This document shows, piece after piece, positions 1-12,549 of a stretch of DNA of 64,000 bases (the stretch's first letter is position 1; each line of letters starts with the position of its first letter). The notes beneath the pieces are model-generated. The model did not search any database. It had not been told where the DNA came from and saw only the letters and a program-made list of their open reading frames with translations. This DNA is from Combretum micranthum. Its lineage: Eukaryota > Streptophyta > Magnoliopsida > Myrtales > Combretaceae. The stretch covers positions 124,001 through 188,000 of the forward strand of contig JAMXBD010001094.1 in assembly GCA_024138025.1 (NCBI GenBank), in the 5' to 3' direction. The position numbers and the translations under genes are program-made.

Positions 1-135
1 TTTTTGTTTTTGAAGATTCTCTTATGAAATCCCGTGATCGAAATTGATTAAGGTTTGATTTCAACTTGGGTCAGACTTTAGGGTTTCGATTTGGTATTCC
101 AAAACTATTATTGAAAAAAAATTCAAGGGTTTACA
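1..135 (-). mobile_element. L1: 5' end of large gypsy-type LTR, minus orientation, cut by window edge
   Basis: The block reads as the reverse complement of the start of the family LTR and ends GGGTTTACA at 135, the complement of the TGTAAACCC start. It closely matches 31391-31539, the same end of copy L8. The rest of this LTR lies left of the window. The next bases (136-140, CCTTG) are the likely right-hand target-site copy, because from 136 the sequence continues in the middle of a plus-orientation LTR of the same family (CCTTGATGAAGCTAAGG, as at 60942). L1 is therefore nested in L2. Confidence 0.8.
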
Positions 136-2487
136 CCTTGATGAAGCTAAGGTTCCCAATACTTGACTTTATTTTTATGCTCTTATTTCATTTATCTTAT
201 TATGTTGTTTTTATTGTATCTCATAGTTACATATTCTCATTCATGCATGACCATGTTCTTATTGTCTCAACCTTAATGAAAATAAGTTTTCTTAAGTAAT
301 AAAAATAAACTCTCTTTAAAATAAATTTTGTCACATAAGAAATTATTTTTCCATAAAAACTTAAAATTTTATCTTAGCAAATATTCCTAAAGTTAGATAA
401 GTTTAGCTCAAGTTTTAGTAATAACACTATATGTGATTTTATCAAGAAATATATAAAGTAAAGTTATTACAAACTCTCTTTTCAAACAAATAACATAAGA
501 AAGTTTCTTCAAACTTAATTCCTTGTTTAGCCAAAAGTTTTTTTAAACTCATTTATCAAAGTTTTCTACCAACACTCTAAAATACTAAAGTGTAGATAAG
601 TTTTTTAAAATTAACTTATAAGATCATTGATATTATTCTAAAGTGGATCTAACTTTAGAAAAGCTTTAGAATACATAACCATGAAATATTTAGAAAAACT
701 ATGTTTTCCAAAACACTAGAAATAAAGTCATGGGAATTTTAAAAGATTAAAATTACTTTTGAAAATTTAAGAAATGGAGTTAAAAGAAGGAGATGCTCAC
801 TTATAGTAAGTTAAGAAATTTTCCTAACAAAACTAATTTCTTTCAAAGTCTTAGCTTTTCTCACTTTTAAGACATTTTGTTTTACAAAATCATTGTTGAG
901 ACAACACCACTAAATTCATGCATATAGTTTGAGTCTATATATATATTCACAGTATTTTTTTTAACCATGCAAATATCTTTATTTTAATACAAAAGCTCTT
1001 GAAAAGAAAAGTTAAAAACTTAAGTTTTGAAATTGGAATTTTCGTATCAAATCTGTACGTTACTATTCCATGACTTAGATAAGTTCTTTTGATAAAAATA
1101 ACCTTAGAAATAGATAGATCTTTTCGAGTAGGTAGAAATCGGTATATAATATGGGAAATTCCGAGTTAAAATGTGCAAGTTATGGCCATTTTAAGTTGGG
1201 ATTTCCATTTCATACGATTTTTATGAATCCAATAAGATAGAATTATAGAGTTTGAATAGATCTTGGATGAAATACTCATTTCGGGTATTTCTTTTGTTTA
1301 GGTGTCGAGGACCAAGATCTTCTCTTCCCCGAGGATTACTTCGACTCCTAGAAGAACGCTATGGACAAGTGAGTTTCCTTTACGTTTATGTATTCGCATA
1401 TGTGCTTGTAGAACAGAGCACTAGATGTTAGAAAAAGATAAAATTGATATGCATGTGGGATATCATGAGAATTATGTATGTGAATTGTTATGTATGATCA
1501 ATGAACGATAAGTATATCGAAACCCGGTCTGTGATTGATATAATTGCTTCTATATATATATATATATATTTCTATGTGTGCAATTATTACTTAATCGCTC
1601 TAAATGATTTAATGTCATATTGGAATCCCCATATAATAAATTGCTCATGCATATCACTTGAAATATTTCAAGATTTTGCTACTACTCCTTAGCATGGGAC
1701 CGGAAAGGTAAGCTGCCTTGCTACAATCTTGAGAGTTTAGGATGTTTGGGGAATACAATCTCAAGTTATAGCCGAGCTGGATCGATCGCTTTGGGTAAGG
1801 AAAGCTCGAGGACTAGTAGTACTGTTCATTGGAACCCCAAGACGCGCGCAATTTTAAGGAGTTCGTTTGGGACCCAGTTCAAAGCATTCCCTAACCATCA
1901 ATGGAGGGATAAATCCATTATACCTACAAAACCAGATAGTCGTATGTAATGTTAGATCATATGGTTGTTGCATTTCATATGCTTGATTAATAAACTTGGT
2001 TGATTGCCTGCTGTGAGTACTTTTGTGTAAGGAATATCTCACTAAGCTAGTTATGCTTATACCCCTATAGACTTTTGATATTGCAAGATTATCTTTTTGC
2101 ACCTGAGACCATCTTGATCCTCTGGGTAGAATCTTTATTTTGGGAAGCTTTTGGAGGAATTCTGCTTTGAAATCTTAGAGTAGATTTCTTCTAAAATCTT
2201 CTAGTTTTTGTTATTTATCTTTAGTAAAACAATGTTGTTATGGAAATTATCGGGGGAATGCCCCTTAGAAGTTGTAAGACTTTATGTTTCAATGAAATAT
2301 ATTAAATGTTATTTTGCATGTTCCGTTGCCAATATCTTAAAATGCATTACTCCACCGGTTTCCCTTTGATGTGAATGTACGCCTTGTACCGATATGGAAG
2401 CTTTCGAGTGACTGAGATAGTCATTCTTAAGTTTTAATATTGCATACGGTGGGCTATCACGTTTAGGATACTCGTTGGGGTATGACA
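136..2487 (+). mobile_element. L2: 3' two-thirds of large LTR, plus orientation
   Basis: Family landmarks appear in order: the CCTTGATGAAGCTAAGG block (136), a long AT-rich tract, the conserved block around TAGATCTTTTCGAGTAGGTAGAAA (about 1116), an acceptor-like TTTGTTTAG at 1301, a short exon-like ORF (1302-1351), ATGGACAA plus GTGAGT (1361-1374), a tail with GGGGAATGCCCC near 2254, and the terminus GGGGTATGACA ending at 2487. Its 5' part lies left of the window beyond L1. Sequence from 2488 on is the tail of another copy, so L2 is nested in L3. Confidence 0.85.
1302..1368 (+). other. Conserved exon-2-like ORF of L2
   Basis: This follows a pyrimidine-rich TTTGTTTAG. In the frame shared with seven other copies it reads GVEDQDLLFPEDYFDS then TAG (the first Gly codon uses the G of the AG). 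ATGGACAA follows and abuts GTGAGT, a good 5' splice-site match. Codon EDYFD uses GAG GAT TAC TTC GAC. Function unknown; splicing and translation are inferred from conservation only. Confidence 0.45.
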
Positions 2488-2818
2488 GATTTCCTTTAAT
2501 ATCTTTTGGTTCTAGTATTGTTCATTATTGTGAAAGACTAAGTTGATAATTTTTTTTTTTTGGAGATTTATCAGGGGAATACCCCTAAGATGATGTAAAG
2601 ACCGTATTTGTTTGCTGTTAAAGTTAGACAATTATCTAGATTTCTTGTATGCTATATTTACTATCTCGAACTATACATCCTACCAGAGTCTCTTATTATT
2701 GTGATAGACGTCTTACATATGGTGTTAAAGCTTTTGCATGACTTTGGGAAGTTATTCTTAAGTTTTTATACTATATGTGGTGGATTACCATATCTAAGGT
2801 ACCCTTTGGGACGTGATA
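2488..2818 (+). mobile_element. L3: 3' tail of a further large LTR, plus orientation
   Basis: GGGGAATACCCCTAAGATGATGTAAAG (2574-2600) and the closing CTAAGGTACCCTTTGGGACGTGATA are the standard LTR tail, matching in inverse the left end of L8 (28001-28360). The final CA is degraded to TA, so the boundary is approximate. It was the target of the L2 insertion; the rest of it would lie left of the window. Confidence 0.75.
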
Positions 2819-3893
2819 ATATACATATATATTGCTAATATAACCTTCACTTCATCTTAGAACCTTAGAAATTCTCTAAGTACTAACACTCCTTGGCTAA
2901 TACCCACAAAGGCAACATCCTTTGGTGCCAATTAGTTCCTGGGATATTGACAACCTTATGTTATCTAATTGGAGAAATAGATCTACTGACTTTGCTTAGG
3001 ACTACCATAGAATCGACATGTTGGCACGTGACATGAATACCATACTAATGCAAGTATGCTGTCATGTAATACATGTTTATTTAATTAAATAGTCAAATAG
3101 AGTCCTTTTTATTAGGTGACCAATCGATTAACAAATGCTCATTAACAACAACAATCTAACCTTTACAAGCAATATGTTATCACTTTCACTATTATATTTT
3201 ATCAAACAACACACAATTACCTAATCCCCACATATAGCCGGTTATGTTTTATCTTGATATAGGTGCAACTAAGTTACAATCATGAACAAGGTGATGAAGT
3301 CAATGTTACCCACCTGAGATCCAAGCTAGGCCATAAAAATCCCTCTAGGAAAACCAATTCCTCATCCCCATCAATCACCAAATCATCAACATCATTGTCA
3401 TCAGCATCAAATCATCATTGTCCTTCATGTAGAAATCCAAACAGAAAATAGAAGGTTAGCTAGAGTTAAAACAAGAATATATCTAAAGCAAACATCTATT
3501 CAAGGAATTAAATTCATTTTAAAATCCTATTAGATCAGATACTAAATAGGAACTTTGCCATGGCTGCGATAATCGCCCCGCCGAGATGCAAATAGTTCTC
3601 TATTGTCTATCAAAGTATTTCTTTTCACTTTGTTTATAATATTTTATTGCAAAAGTATCATCATATCATTTATATTCAAAAAGACTCATTTTCTAACAAA
3701 CAAGCATTTGAAACCATATACTTTCCATATAAATTAAGGTTGAGCCTAAATGGTGATTTACATCATTACTAAACTAATTATAAGTTAGTAAGATTATATT
3801 AACTTAATCTTAATCAAGTTTATTAAAATTAATCGATCTAATTCATTTTAGCTTAATAAAGTTCACTAAGTCAAACTGATTTTAGATATATTA
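2819..3893. other. Unassigned AT-rich DNA
   Basis: No recognisable gene. A 62-codon open frame at 3263-3451 is Ser/Asn-rich with no known motif and is best treated as chance. Bases 3720-3893 contain degenerate TTAACTTAATC and GTTCACTAAGTCAA motifs that recur right of the next element (about 6140-6240). The region between is therefore an insertion into a repetitive AT-rich tract. Confidence 0.5.
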
Positions 3894-5946
3894 TGTAACG
3901 CCTAAACATAAAGTTGTTATCAGCCCGCCACGTGTCATTACAAAAAATTAACACGCAAAGGCTATACTTTCTAAACCATAATTTTATATAACTTAAATAT
4001 CTCCAATATCTCTCAAATAAAGTGTACTTGAAATAAAATATCCTTAATTCTTCTAATCATAAAACTAAACCATTTAACTTTAAATAAATAACAAAATCTC
4101 CAAAAATAAACTAATCATAAAAATATTGTTTTTCTTTTTCTAAAATCATTAGATTCAAGATCACTAATCTCAACTATTGGCAGGAGGATCAAATCTACTA
4201 TCGCTTTCCCCATAGTCCATGAATACGTTGTATCTCGCCAAATAATAGATAATAGTATCTTCACTTGTACCTATGGGAAAAATAAGGATTGAGTGAAAAA
4301 ACGCCTAGTACGCCAAACCAAAAACACATACACATGATCATGTAACACAATATCACACACAACTTAGATTCTAATGCAATAAGCATAAATTGCTATCTTT
4401 TCATTAGCCTGCAAATAACACAATTTAGGATTATTGATGACTAATTCTAAACCCGGAAGTAACACATGACCCCGAAGCAAACCATATGTAAATAGTAATA
4501 TATATATATATATATAGATATGTGTTCCACAATTAAGCTGGTAACAACTCCTGATCTACCGAAATCATCTCCAAGTGCAACTCCACTCGGGATACCGCCA
4601 CACATGGATCATCAGGTTGCCAGTGTTAATATCACAATACTGCCATGGTCTTTACTAACCATAGTTACTCACAACCAACACTTGTCTCAATTAAAGTCCG
4701 ATATTCATTAATTCGGGTTTATAACAACTAATCCTACAAAGCACATACAATCAAATGGTAAGGTCGTACCCGGTATTGCTTCCAACTCAAATACACCAAC
4801 AAGACTTCTTAAAGAAAAGAACCCTAATCTCTCAAATATCCCTGATCAACAATATGTCTCAATCAATTTTAACTTGCAATACACAATTAAACCCTAATCC
4901 TTAATTTCATAATCTCGCTCAAAGAATCTATAATCCTAAATATAAATCTATGAAAAGTAATTAACACACCTATCTCTTTTGTCTACGATTTAAAGAAACC
5001 GTCCAACATAGTTTTCTCCACAATCTCCTAATATCCCCATAACTCCCTTCTATGCATATATGTAAAGTCTCCAATTAACAATTTGAAATACAACAACAGA
5101 TGAATTTCTTTGAATAGCAATATTGAATGGATTCTTACGTACCTAGAACTTGTAGATCTCAAATTGGAATAAGAACTCTAATCCACAATTCTCCTGAATT
5201 TCAATAATAAACTAAAATCACAAACCTACAATCCTCATATCGTAGAAATTATAAAACCCTAAGAAAGATATTACTTGTTTCCTTTGAATCAGAGTCTCCT
5301 AGATCTCCAATCACTCTAGGGTTTTGCCATAGCTTTTGGATCTCCTTCAAATCCATAGAGCAACTAGTATAAGAAAGATTAAACTAAAAGGAATGATTGA
5401 AAAAGACTAGAGAGAAGCCACTTACATAGGGTTTTTGTTGAGGGAGGGATGTGGGAATAACTCTAAGACTTAGGGAATATATATATAAGTATTAGGAAAC
5501 CCTAGCACCAAAGAAAAGGAGTCTCTTTGCATCAAGATATAGGTTGACGTGAAGGCTATCAGCTTAGAGGATGGCCTTCATCAAAACAAGAGAAATAGCA
5601 CGAAAGTCGGTTGGAACGCCGTTGGCCTTTCTCATATACGCCGACGGCTTTAGGCCAACTTTCACCATTCGACCAAAATTCCTCAAATCATCCTGAGAGC
5701 TCAAAGCCATCTCTAGGCCGACAGCTTTCCAATAAAGACTAGCAGCCTTTATTCATGGCTGGCGGCTTTAATGCCGACCTTTGCTGTCTTCGTCCAATTC
5801 TTCGCGTATAAGTTTGTTACGTCCAAATTCGTCTATTCAAGGGCAATAATACTCTCTTAACAACATTATATTACATATATACCCTTCATTACGAATTATT
5901 TATTTGTACTATACATATTACTAATTCAATTCATTTGTAAGAATCA
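3894..5946 (-). mobile_element. Candidate solo LTR of a different family, minus orientation
   Basis: The block runs from TGTAACGCC to AAGAATCA, giving TG...CA ends. It is flanked by TATTA on both sides (3889-3893 and 5947-5951), a possible 5-bp target-site duplication. On the minus strand a GC-rich motif array (about 5790-5530) lies upstream of a TATATATATA tract near 5480, as expected for U3 followed by a core promoter, with a pyrimidine-rich leader below it. The flanks share related AT-rich motifs. A 5-bp AT match is weak evidence in this composition, so the exact ends could be wrong. The family is not identified. Confidence 0.4.
5530..5795 (-). repeat. GC-rich imperfect hairpin array
   Basis: Repeated GCCGRCGGCTTT-like words stand out from AT-rich surroundings: GCCGTTGGCC, CGCCGACGGCTTTAGGCC, GGCCGACAGC, GGCTGGCGGC, GCCGACC. 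Several neighbouring words are mutually complementary, for example GTTGGCC near 5614 with GGCCAAC near 5653. Related arrays occur at 37030-37755, 55115-55145 and 58470-58530, also near LTR promoters. Confidence 0.6.
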
Positions 5947-6333
5947 TATTAACTTAATAACTAATTTACTTTATATTCAAATTCCATATTAAGCTTAGTT
6001 TAGTTGCTAAGTTGTAATTATTCATCCTACTGAGTCAATATTAAATCCGACAAGATTTTTAAATTAAGCTAGCTCATTTTAACTCATCATGATTTATTAG
6101 ATTATATTGAACCTAGATTTATTAATTAAGCTTATTTCATAAACTTAAGTCTATGTTAACTTAATCTTAGCCAAGTTGAATAAACTTAGTATCAATTTAA
6201 TTCATTCATGTTCATTAAGTCAAGTTGAACTTATATTTATTAACTAAGTTCATTTTATACTTAATTACATATACTTAAATAGTAAACATGAGTTTTCAAT
6301 TTTGTTTAGATGTAGCAGCTGGAAACAATTAAA

Positions 6334-6646
6334 GGGTTTGTGTTTGATTGTATGTTTTTCATCTATATTTGTATCTTTTTTTAAAATGATATGTGTAAAT
6401 ATATTCGATTTACATTTATATTTTATCTATGTCTGACTTATTTGATCTTTTAATGAGAACTGCCAACTTTTTTTTATCTGTATCTAATTCTTTATAAATA
6501 ATTTGTTAGAAAAAAATTGAAAAAAATGTATGTATCTATAGTCTACCAACAAACATCTATATCTAATTCTTTAAAAATAATTTGTTAGAAAAAATTTTTG
6601 AAAAAAATGGTCTGTATCTATAATCTGCCAACAAACAAACAGACCC
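6334..6646. mobile_element. MITE-like element with internal duplication
   Basis: The left end GGGTTTGTGTTTGATTG is an imperfect inverted match to the right end CAAACAAACAGACCC. Inside, a block of about 80 bp is directly duplicated (AATTCTTTATAAATAATTTG at about 6488 and AATTCTTTAAAAATAATTTG at about 6568, each followed by CAACAAAC). Flanking 8-mers (CAATTAAA, AAAATTTA) do not form a clean duplication, so superfamily and exact ends are uncertain. Confidence 0.4.
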
Positions 6647-6654
6647 AAAATTTA

Positions 6655-8189
6655 GGTCGTGATACTTTTAGAATTTCCAAAAATATAAAACATAAATGTT
6701 GTAGATCTCATTTTAAGCTTTTCGTAGCATTTTGAATCACCTTAGTCCAAGTTTGGAAGAAAAAGTTATGGTCAAATTATGAAATAGGGGAGACTACACG
6801 ACATGTCTATACGACCATGCTGGAGGTCGTGCTAACCCTAAAATAACCCCCATATTTGAGTTTTTTCCCCTACAACACTTACTAAAGGCTATTGCAAGCC
6901 CATGCTACCCCTTCAATCCCCTGTCACGAATTCTCTCGCTTCTTTTACATCATTTTACCCATTTTTATTCATCCAACATCAAACAAACATCATAAAAACA
7001 ACTTAAAACCCATGTTTACAACTTCTAACACTTCCATATTCATTCTACTCCATCAAACACCTTTTAAACACTTCATTAAACCCTATATCTACTATTCATC
7101 ATCTTCATCACAACCTATCTTGTATCAAGCATCTATTCAACATATACAAACATAAATAACAACCAAAACAAAAAAAAAAAAAAGAAAAACTTTTCTTGTT
7201 AGACAACTTGAACTTCTTGATTATTACTCCTCTTAAGTTATTGAAGCTTCTATGTTCTTGATTCCATCTTTGATCTTGTCTTTCATCTTCTATTGCTCTT
7301 TCAATCTTCTTAAACTTAAGATTTTGTGGTTAAGATTTGAGAGAAAGAGGAAAAAATGAAGAGGAGAAGAGGAAGAAGAAGATGGAACCAAACAGAAAAT
7401 GAAGAAGGAAGAAAAGAAAAGGCAGCCAAAGCAAAAAAGAGAAAGGGAATAAAAAGATAAAGATTAAGGATATTTATGAGTAAAGGGGGTTCGATTTAAA
7501 TCTCTCAAATAATTTTCTTAGATATCAAAAGTATTTAGGAAACAATTTCATGATTTAAAACATATAATTCAATAGTCTGAGTTAAAAAAAAATCCAATTG
7601 GAAAATTTAAATTTGTAAAAGCTTGATATTTGATCTGGATTTAGCCTTAAAACTAATGATTTTAAATAAGTAATTGAATTCAAAATCTATGATGATTAAA
7701 TAAATAGAATGTAGGTTAAAAATAGCTAATTTAGGATATTTTATAAATTTGAATACTTGAACTTGAGAATTTTAAGTCATTAATAAATTAAAAGAAAATG
7801 GTCCAAATTATTAATTGTAAGAAATTGGATAAATCAAGTTATGAAATAGATTAAAATTTAGAGTTTGCAAGTCTCTAGAGGTTTAGAGATTTAAAAAAAA
7901 AATAAAAAGAAAAGAAGTCTAATTTGAAATTTATAAAAGATAAAGGTGTTTGATTTGTTGAAAAAGACAATTAAAACAAATTGGCTACAAGAAGGAAATC
8001 TGTGAAATATCAAATCTCAATTAATTTATTTATTAAATATTGGTATTATATTTACATTGGTTTGATCTTTTATCATATTTATTTGATATTTCTTAATATT
8101 TTTATTTTTGTAAAAGGTATTGCAACTTATTGTTGTTTAGGTTTAATATTACTTCTCTATAATTATCTACTTATTCACCATTAATTTCT
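6655..8189. other. Unassigned low-complexity DNA
   Basis: Contains an A-run and purine-rich tract (about 7170-7480) and AT-rich DNA. The 87-codon frame at 6892-7155 has biased composition and no motif. It may be the transcribed part of a decayed LTR element but shows no diagnostic ends. No gene can be supported. Confidence 0.4.
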
Positions 8190-8640
8190 TCAATTCCATA
8201 TTTTTAGGGTTTTAAATGTTTCTTTAACTTTCACAATTGATACTCTATGCAATATAGCATATATAAACAATAAGAATTGTTTAGCGATTTCAATCTTCAC
8301 TTGATTTTTTAATAGACTAGACCAGACAAGGAAAACAAACGACTGATGACACGACAGGACTTGACTAGCCAGGTCTCTTAACTTGAGACAACTCGCAATG
8401 ACACAACAATGACTCACAACATGACACACTCAACAAATGAAGGTTTTAGACTCATTTTTCCATTCTTATATGAATATATATAACAGTGTGCATATAAAAT
8501 ATACAGTTCTCCTATTCTTTTAGTCATTAAAGATATTATGTTTTATAATTTTTCATTAATAAGATCATCTTGATAAGGTTGAAATCAAGATGTCTCATTT
8601 TTATTCTTCGCATATTTATCCAAATTACTAAAATCTTATT
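8190..8640 (-). mobile_element. Relic of gypsy internal non-coding region
   Basis: Parallels 23815-24175, which lies between gag and the polypurine tract of the L6 element: both contain TATGCAATATAGCATATATAAA, a run of GACTGATGAC/GACTCA-like words, CCATTCTTAT followed by TGAATATATAT or TGAGTATATAT, and GATCATCTTGAYAAGGTT. It is therefore a second, more decayed copy of that region. No coding part or LTR is attached to it here. Confidence 0.6.
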
Positions 8641-9299
8641 AAAGTTGAAATTTTGTTATCTCATTATGTGATTGTATTATTATCAATTATTAATTGTGTA
8701 AAATTATGAAAAATTGTATCTTAAAATTTTGTTGTTATTCATTCAAATTCTTAATCAACACTTAGATTGTTTGCATTTTAATGTTTTTAAAACGAAACAA
8801 AAAAATTTGGAGTGATTCTTATGATTTTTCTTAAAATATTTCCAAAAAACTTTACATTATTTATTTAATGATTTTCATTCTCAAAATGTATAAATTTAGG
8901 TGATTACAATTACAATAATTTTCCAATCTTAATTTGCTTACCTTCCATTATCCTAGAGTCAACACACCGCTCCCCATTATATAAGCCACTGACAGTTCTT
9001 TAAATCAAAAAATATATATCTAGTATGTGTAAGTATACATATGCATGTGTGTGTGTGTGTGTGTGTGTGAGTGTGTACATACTATTTTATTACCTTTACT
9101 ACACTTTTCTTTTTCATGGATTAGAGCAGTAGCAATGACTAAGACATGTTTAAGTATTTAGGTCTTTCTGCATCTAAGTCAATTCCTCTTCCATTTTTAA
9201 AAAATATATATGCATACATATGTTTACGTGCTTTACATCAAAATTTTAAATATCTAAGTCCCTAGATCTAATCATTAAAACCAAGTTATAGTAACTTAC
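8641..9299. other. AT-rich DNA with a (GT)n microsatellite
   Basis: No gene or element end seen. A GT repeat of about 11 units spans roughly 9048-9077. The right edge (9300-9320) may be part of a split exon described separately. Confidence 0.5.
9048..9077. repeat. (GT)n microsatellite
   Basis: Simple dinucleotide run with one GA interruption, in AT-rich DNA left of L4. Confidence 0.9.
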
Positions 9300-9320
9300 C
9301 TCGTAGTTGCAAAGAGTGAC
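9300..9320 (-). pseudogene. 3' part of possible host exon, split by L4
   Basis: Joined on the minus strand to 13754-13683 after removing L4 and one copy of its GTGAC duplication, this gives a 93-base exon-like segment. A continuous frame contains AWDSFRKALGKNKWVRRDIK and ends CNYE at a perfect donor GAG/GTAAGT (9300/9299). I do not recognise the protein. It may be a real exon disrupted by L4, or chance. Confidence 0.25.
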
Positions 9321-10469
9321 TGTAAACCCCTGAAATTTTCATAATTTTTAGAAAATAATCAAAGAAGTAAGAAACTAAAAACTGAAATCGTGAAAATCGA
9401 TCCAAGTTAAAACTAAATTCGAAATAAGGTCAAACACAATAATTCTTAATCTTGAGAAAAAAAAAAAGAACCCTTAAAACAAAATAGAAAATCCAACAAT
9501 CAGTTGATTCAACATCCGTACACTAATCAAATCATCTATCCGATTCCTAACACGCAAATCAAGACAATATATCCAAATAATACTCGACAACGAAATACTA
9601 AGACCTTAAATCCTTCAGTGCATTTTAGAACAAAAATTTTCAATTTTCACCAAAAATCAAATTGAGTTAACTCATAACCCTAGCTCGGTTAAACGATCCC
9701 GATAACTGAAAAATATTAAATAATCAAAAATAAAATGAATATAAACCCTAGATGTTGAACTAAAAATTTAATATGGACAAAACCCAAAATTTTATAATCT
9801 ATGAATAAAATCAACAAGCCAGGAGTCAAACCGGAGCCTTAAAGGTCAACGAAGCTTACAATAAACCCTAGTGTTTAAGATCCGACAATCCCATGCTCTT
9901 AAACCCTAAACAACGGAACTAAAATAATTGTTGATAACAGTTCGTAATAATATAGAGAAGCTTAAAAATATAAGATTTGCAAATTTCTAATGTCTTTTGG
10001 ATCTGAACAGGATCAATTTTCGAAAATCGTATCATGATACACTGGATGGAAAAAATATTCCGTTAATACCAATAAACTCGTAAAAATATAAGGTTCCAAA
10101 AAATATCATTTTTAGAATTTTTTGGTAACTAAAAATTACAGATGTTGCATTTATATGCGTATTTTTATTACTACCAGTGTTTTAATTGTCTGGTCTACTA
10201 TTCATAGTACTTTTCTACTATTTATCTATCTCTACTTTTTCTTACTACCTATTCATACAACCTACATACCTATTTCTTATAATTTCCTTTTCCCATAAAA
10301 ATTCTACACTACATATTACTAAACTTCTCTTATGCTTTTCTTCTAAAATTAATTTTTAATCACTTCTCTCTCTCCCCTACCTCACATGCCATCCCCCCTC
10401 TCTCTCTTCAATCTCAATTATTTTACTTTTTAATTAATTTAATTACATCTAATTTTCACTTCAAAACTC

Positions 10470-10477
10470 TATAAATA
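10470..10477 (+). promoter_or_regulatory. TATA box of L4
   Basis: TATAAATA followed by CCCC and a G-poor leader with no ATG before the donor-like site 224 bases downstream. The same arrangement occurs in L6, L8, L13, L14 and L15, so this is the probable core promoter of the LTR. Confidence 0.7.
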
Positions 10478-12136
10478 CCCCATTCTCTTTCATTCTTTCA
10501 CACAACTCATTTTACTACAAAAACTCTCCCAAAATCTCTCCACAAATCCTCTTTCCAAAATTTCTCTCTACCAAAACTCTCTTAAACCAATTCTTCACAA
10601 AAATCCTTCTTTATACACAAACTATCTACCACATATTACTAACAACATAATTCCATATTCATTTTCTACTTCCTACCACATAAACACTCACAGGTAAACC
10701 CCTACCAATATTTTACCCATGTCATGTAACTTTACATGACCATGGTGTGAGTTTTCTAAAGTTAATGTTATGGAAGCTATACTATGTCCATGTATTGTTC
10801 TTGTTCATGAACATCAATTTCTATATTTTTATGTTGATTATTATACTTTGCTCATATTATTGTTATTATTATGCTAACTTCTTATTCATATCTAACTAAA
10901 TATATTTATGTATCTATATATATTATTTAGAGCATACAAGCTCACTTGTTATTTATTTATTTATTTTCATGCTTTGTAATTTATTTATTTCATGCTTTTT
11001 TAAGACTAGTTTTTCTAGTCTTAAACTTGTCCTTATCAAGTCAAAACAACATTTTCTTTCTTTTTTTTTATTCTTTTTGGGACTAGTCTATTCTTAGTCT
11101 CGGAAGACCTTGATGAAGCTAAGGCTCCCAACACTTGATATTATTATATTGCTTATTATTATCTTGCTTTTCACCTTTTTCTTATATTTTCATCATCTAC
11201 ATACTATATGCATCTACATAATGATAATGTCTCAACTAAATTTAAAAGTAGAATTTTTGTTTAATAAAGGAACTTGACACTAAATTTTCTATTATGTGAC
11301 TTGTTATTAAATAATGAAGTTATTATCAACAACGTTGAAATGGAATAATACAAGTTTTCTCAATTTTTTTTTCAAAGAACGAAGATAGCTTTACCAAGGA
11401 AATATAAGAAATAAACACTTTCTTTTTCATAATCTAGTAACCTAAGTCTTAAGAAAATAATTTATTGGTAGTCAAAGTTTTCACAAAAAGCTTAACATTA
11501 AACTCTTTTCAACTCCATAACAAAACCAAGAAGCAAACTAGTTTTCAAATTTAAGATAAAATCAACCCATAAAAGTTATAAACCCACTTAGGAAAATAAT
11601 GATTTTCAAGTTTCTAGAGAAGGAACTTATTTTCAAAGAATATAAATATGATAAGATCAAAAACAAAGTATTTTATCAATAAAGAGGATCCTTTTCAAAC
11701 AAAATTTGCAGAGGAAATAAAATACCAAGTTTTAAAAAACAAGAACTTATATTTTAAACAAGAAATATAAGAAGAAAAGACTCATTTTCTAAAATCATTA
11801 TAAATGCAAATTTATAAATAGGTTATCAACAACTTAATAAACTTTTGATAACTTTAATCTTTTATCATTAAAAGTAAAAATTATAAAAGACCAAAGTTAA
11901 AAAGGAAAATTTACTTTTTTTTGGAAAAAGGAATGAGGAAAATAAAATAAGAATATACTCATTTATAATAACCTAGGAAAATATAAAATTTCTTCAAAAT
12001 ACTTGAAAAGAAATTTGTCAAGTTAAGTTTTAACACTCTAAAATGAATTGTTTTATGAAATAAATCGTTGATACACTATCATTAGAATTTTTGCATATAA
12101 AGTGAGCTTATCTATATACTCAAAAGATTTATCAAT

Positions 12137-12167
<31 letters not shown>

Positions 12168-12482
12168 TAAAGGATTTTTGAATGAAGTTGAGTTGGAAAA
12201 TTGTTTCCAAAATCTGGAAATATTCCTTTTGAATCTATAACCTACGGTTTCGGAACCCAAACGACTTTATATGACAAAAATAACCTTAGAAATGGATAGA
12301 TCTTTTCAAATAGGTAGAAAACGGTATATTATATGTGAAATTCCGAGTTGAAATGAGTAAGTTATGGCCATTTTAAATTGGAATTTCATTCTATACGATT
12401 TTGATGAACATAGTGAAATAGAATTAAAAAGTTTAAGTAGAATTTCTACGAAATACTCATCCTAGGTATTTCTTTTTTCTAG

Positions 12483-12549
12483 GTGACGAAGGATATGGGA
12501 TTTCCCTTCCTGAGGATTACTACGACTAAGAAGATTGCGAAATGGACTA
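12483..12549 (+). other. Conserved exon-2-like ORF of L4
   Basis: Reads GDEGYGISLPEDYYD then TAA (stop at 12527-12529), preceded by TTTTTTCTAG. ATGGACTAA at 12542 sits where other copies have ATGGACGAG, and the donor after it has lost its GT. This frame also stays open upstream of the AG in this copy, which is not so in L7, L12 and L14. Confidence 0.45.

Noticed and set aside
3263..3451. 62-codon Ser/Asn-rich frame ending with a CPSC word
   Set aside because: One CxxC is not a domain; no upstream gene structure and no repeat of the frame elsewhere.
6892..7155. 87-codon frame on the plus strand
   Set aside because: Biased His/Ile/Ser/Thr composition in low-complexity DNA, no motif and no conserved copy.
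12140..12165. TA-repeat runs at many sites (for example 1549-1570, 12140, 20675, 35331, 40240, 60772)
   Set aside because: They recur at homologous LTR positions as simple sequence and carry no separate meaning.
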